Shown piece by piece: positions 61,649 through 64,000 of a stretch of DNA of 64,000 nucleotides; position 1 is the first letter of the stretch, and every line of letters begins with the position of its first letter. The DNA is taken from positions 56,869-120,868 of the forward strand of contig CANKAU010000005.1 in assembly GCA_947479915.1 (NCBI GenBank), in the 5' to 3' direction. The stretch is from Chloroflexota bacterium. GTDB lineage: Bacteria > Chloroflexota > Dehalococcoidia > UBA2979. Below the pieces are notes generated by a model. The model saw only the letters and a list, made by a program, of their open reading frames with translations, was not told the DNA's origin and searched no databases. The position numbers were made by a program, and so were the translations under genes.

Positions 61649-62596
61649 ATGACCAGGTACGTTCTGCGCCGTCTCATCGGAATGATCCCGACGCTCCTCG
61701 TTCTGCTGTTTATCGTCGTGTCGCTCGTCCGGCTGTTGCCCGGCAACGTGGCCGACCTGCTCCTCTCGGACGGGCGGGCCACCGCGGAGAGCAAGGCGAA
61801 GCTCGCCAACAAGCTCGGCCTCGACCAGTCGTTGCCGGAGGCTTACCTCCGCTACACGGCCGGTGTCGTCCGAGGTGACCTCGGCAAGTCGCTCTGGACC
61901 GACGTCCCGGTCACCGAGATGATCCTGTCCCGCGCGGCGATCACCGGCGAGGTCGCCCTGATCGCGATCGCCGTCTCGATCGTCATCTCCATCCCGCTCG
62001 GCGCGACCTCTGCGGTGCGCCCGGACGGATTCCTCGACTACTCGCTCAGGAGCATGTCGATCGCAGGCATCAGCGTGCCGAACTTCGTGGTCGCGCAGGC
62101 GATCATCGTGCTACCGGCGCTGTGGTTCGCGAAATCGATTCCATTCCAGTACAAGAGCTTCACGGAAAATCCACAGCAGCACCTGATGGTGGTGCTGCCT
62201 GCGGCGCTGGTGCTGGGTCTCCGCCTCTCCGCCACGATCGCCCGCATGATGCGCACCACGCTGCTGGACGTCCTTCAGCAGGACTACATGCGCACCGCCC
62301 GGGCGAAGGGCCTGACGGACTTCACCGTCATCGTGAAGCACGGCCTGAAGAACGCGCTCATCCCGGTGGTCACGCTGCTGGGCCTTCAGCTCGCGGCGCT
62401 CATTGGTGGCTCCGTGATCACGGAGAGCATGTTCGCGCTGCCGGGCATCGGTCGCCTGCTGTTGGACGCGATCACGCGTCGTGACTACCCGGTGATCCAG
62501 GGCGTGGTCGTCTCGGTCGGGGTGCTCGTCATGATGACGAACCTCCTGGTCGACCTGTCCTACGGGTTCCTCGACCCCCGGATCCGGTACTCCTAG
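61649..62596 (+). CDS. ABC transporter permease, DppB-like
   Basis: A 315-residue inner-membrane permease with about six helices. The N terminus RYVLRRLIGMIPTLLVLLFI and the first-subunit pattern VRLLPGNVAD are typical of DppB/OppB. The ATPase-contact EAA loop appears as YMRTARAKGLTDFTVIVKHG. ATG at 61649 follows GGAGGGG. It pairs with the next permease. No ATPase gene is seen before the window ends. Confidence 0.93.
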   Translation: MTRYVLRRLIGMIPTLLVLLFIVVSLVRLLPGNVADLLLSDGRATAESKAKLANKLGLDQSLPEAYLRYTAGVVRGDLGKSLWTDVPVTEMILSRAAITGEVALIAIAVSIVISIPLGATSAVRPDGFLDYSLRSMSIAGISVPNFVVAQAIIVLPALWFAKSIPFQYKSFTENPQQHLMVVLPAALVLGLRLSATIARMMRTTLLDVLQQDYMRTARAKGLTDFTVIVKHGLKNALIPVVTLLGLQLAALIGGSVITESMFALPGIGRLLLDAITRRDYPVIQGVVVSVGVLVMMTNLLVDLSYGFLDPRIRYS

Positions 62597-62643
62597 CAGC
62601 CTCCGGAACCTCGGTCACTCACCTCGTACGAACGGAGCCATCG

Positions 62644-63570
62644 ATGGCAGCCACTGGAACCGCTTCCACCTTCGGGCAGTCCCGCGAATCCTCGAACATC
62701 GTCGCGAAGACGTTGTCGGTCACGGGCAACTTCCTGCGGCGCAAGCCGCTGGGCGCCTTCGGCGCGATCATCACGCTGATCCTCATCCTGACGGCGGTCT
62801 TCGCCGACTCGATCGCACAGTACGACCCGCTGGAACAGAGCCAGCGCGTCGCACTGGTCGCACCGGGCGCCGACTTCTGGGCCGGCACCGACCAGTTCGG
62901 TCGCGACATGTTCAGCCGCCTGGTCTACGGGGCGCGCGTGTCGCTCTTCGTCGGCGTCGGCGCCACCATCCTCGCGCTGTTCCCGGGCATCTGGGTCGGC
63001 ATCATGAGCGCGTACTTCGGCGGTCTGTTCGACTACATCGTTCAGCGCGTCGTGGACTCCGTTCAGGCGATACCCGGCATCATCTTGCTCATCGCGATCA
63101 TGGTCGTGCTCTCGGCGAGGTTCCCCGATGTGCCGTCGCAGGTGATGGTCGTCATCGCGCTGGCGCTGCCTCGGGCGATCTCCAGCTCTCGCGTCATGCG
63201 AGGCTCCACGATGCAGATCTCGAACAGCGAGTACGTGACGGCCGCTCGCGCGCTGGGTGCCTCGGACAGCCGCATCATGGCGCGGCACATCCTGCCGAAC
63301 ATCGTTTCGCCGATCATCGTCATGGCGTCGCTGGGCTTCGGTGAGTTCATCCTCGCCGAGGCGACGCTGAGCTTCCTCGGCTTCGGCGTCCAGGCGCCGG
63401 CGCCGTCGTGGGGCAGCATGCTCTCCGCCGAGGGCCGCGCGTACATGTTCGCGGCGCCGTGGCTGCTCTGGGGCCCCGCTATCGCGCTCAGCCTCGTTGT
63501 CTTCGGGGCCAACATGTTCGGCGACGCGCTCCGCGACGTGCTGGACCCGCGCCTGCGAGGCTCCCGCTAG
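62644..63570 (+). CDS. ABC transporter permease, DppC-like
   Basis: A 308-residue permease of the DppC/OppC type. The N-terminal tail and first helix (GAFGAIITLILILTAVFAD) are followed by the characteristic WAGTDQFGRDMFSRLVYGAR. The EAA loop reads YVTAARALGASDSRIMARHI, and a late FLGFGVQAPAPSWG is typical. It lies 47 bases after dppB-like. It is followed by a terminator and then a second binding-protein gene with its own promoter. Confidence 0.93.
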   Translation: MAATGTASTFGQSRESSNIVAKTLSVTGNFLRRKPLGAFGAIITLILILTAVFADSIAQYDPLEQSQRVALVAPGADFWAGTDQFGRDMFSRLVYGARVSLFVGVGATILALFPGIWVGIMSAYFGGLFDYIVQRVVDSVQAIPGIILLIAIMVVLSARFPDVPSQVMVVIALALPRAISSSRVMRGSTMQISNSEYVTAARALGASDSRIMARHILPNIVSPIIVMASLGFGEFILAEATLSFLGFGVQAPAPSWGSMLSAEGRAYMFAAPWLLWGPAIALSLVVFGANMFGDALRDVLDPRLRGSR

Positions 63571-63614
63571 CCCGCCCGCCGGCCCGCCGCCGGCGACCCA
63601 TCCAGCGCAACTAG

Positions 63615-63658
63615 ACCCAGTTCCCTCTGGGTGCGAGGGCCGAGCAATCGGCCCTCGC
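63615..63658 (+). terminator. Double hairpin after the permease operon
   Basis: ACCCAG (63615-63620) pairs with CTGGGT (63627-63632), directly followed by GCGAGGGCCGA (63633-63643), which pairs with 63648-63658 across GCAA. This probably ends the permease transcript before the next promoter. Confidence 0.7.
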
Positions 63659-63728
63659 GCGTTGTCCGGCGAATTCCCGGGGCGCGAGGGGTGAATTCTC
63701 CTGATATCACAGACGTGTATCGGCATTC

Positions 63729-63774
63729 ATGATGTGAATGTCCGTAGACGTGTCTGAATCCGAGTCCATATAAC
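63729..63774 (+). promoter_or_regulatory. Conserved promoter block, copy 3 (second binding protein)
   Basis: ATGATG-N4-TGTCC-GTAGACG (63744-63750)-N18-TATAAC (63769-63774), about 54 bases before the ATG at 63828. The spacing is identical to copies 1 and 2. Confidence 0.8.
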
Positions 63775-63827
63775 GACCGTATCCCGGGTGTACCCGGTGT
63801 TCGGCAGTTGAACTGGAGGGGTCCTCA

Positions 63828-64000
63828 ATGCCGTCGAGCGACTACTGGTCTCGATTCGAAGGGCGGGTCAGCCGCCGTTCCGTGCTCCGGGGGAGCATGG
63901 TCGCGGGCGCGGGGCTCGCCAGCGCCGCTCTCATCGGCTGCAGCAGCGGCCCGAAGAAGTCCGTGAACGAGGGCGCGGGGAACGCCTCGGGGAACGCTCC
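63828..64000 (+). CDS. Peptide/oligopeptide-type binding lipoprotein (partial, 5' end)
   Basis: The first 57 codons of a paralogue of the protein at 59770. They show the same Tat-like start (SRRSVLRGSMVAG), lipobox (LIGCSSGPKKSVNEG) and linker. ATG at 63828 follows GGAGGGG. The gene runs off the window. Having a separate promoter of the same design implies that two related binding proteins are produced under the same conditions and could share the permeases just upstream. Confidence 0.9.
   Translation, partial: MPSSDYWSRFEGRVSRRSVLRGSMVAGAGLASAALIGCSSGPKKSVNEGAGNASGNA

Overview
The window is GC-rich bacterial chromosome, densely packed with genes on both strands. It contains no rRNA, tRNA, CRISPR array, insertion sequence or phage gene that I can see. 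The gene mix points to an aerobic heterotroph that depends on cobalamin. It includes two F420/FMN luciferase-type oxidoreductases, family III CoA-transferases, HpcH-type aldolase, amidohydrolases, thiolase-like/DUF35 pairs and Tat-lipoprotein peptide-type binding proteins. This is most reminiscent of Chloroflexota (Dehalococcoidia or SAR202-like), with Actinomycetota as the alternative. The taxonomic call is inference from gene content only.

Layout. 1-7.3 kb is a cobalamin block: a methionine synthase split into two overlapping genes (minus strand), then a carboxymuconolactone-decarboxylase-like gene, then a cobalamin riboswitch controlling btuF-cobB-cobQ. 7.3-24.5 kb holds a soluble globin-coupled chemoreceptor, a lone molybdenum hydroxylase large subunit, a two-subunit CoA-transferase, a cupin, a DHA2-type MFS pump, a Tat-exported LysM protein, a FAH-family enzyme, an MmgE/PrpD protein, a DUF2207 membrane protein, a thiolase-like/DUF35 pair and an orphan oligopeptide-type binding lipoprotein. 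24.6-31.7 kb holds addA-addB and an amidohydrolase. 31.8-38.3 kb holds an aldo/keto reductase, an F420-type oxidoreductase, an MFS transporter, a degenerate receiver-like protein, a duplicated EthD-like protein, a nitroreductase and CorA.

38.4-40.4 kb is the most unusual stretch. A SelW-like CxxC protein is followed by a gene whose frame is interrupted by one TGA inside a U-G-S-C motif with a SECIS-like hairpin just downstream, and this overlaps a conserved-looking partner gene. I read the middle gene as a selenoprotein of the UGSC family.

40.4-56.7 kb is catabolic and accessory: Eis-type acetyltransferase, HpcH aldolase, PDC-hydrolase-like amidohydrolase, an SDR lacking its catalytic residues, a second F420-type enzyme, a second thiolase-like/DUF35 pair with an amidohydrolase, a lipase, tandem MFS paralogues with a divergent ArsR-type regulator, two hotdog proteins, a VOC protein, a phosphotriesterase-family protein, a SnoaL-like protein and a zinc alcohol dehydrogenase.

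56.9-64 kb holds two overlapping CaiB-type CoA-transferase genes, then a binding protein with two DppB/DppC permeases, then the start of another binding protein. The three transcription units here each begin with the same promoter block (ATGAYG-N4-TGTC-N-GTAGACG-N18-TATAAC), so they are probably co-regulated. No gap between genes exceeds about 300 bases. Most intergenic hairpins are long, GC-rich and lack a U-tract.
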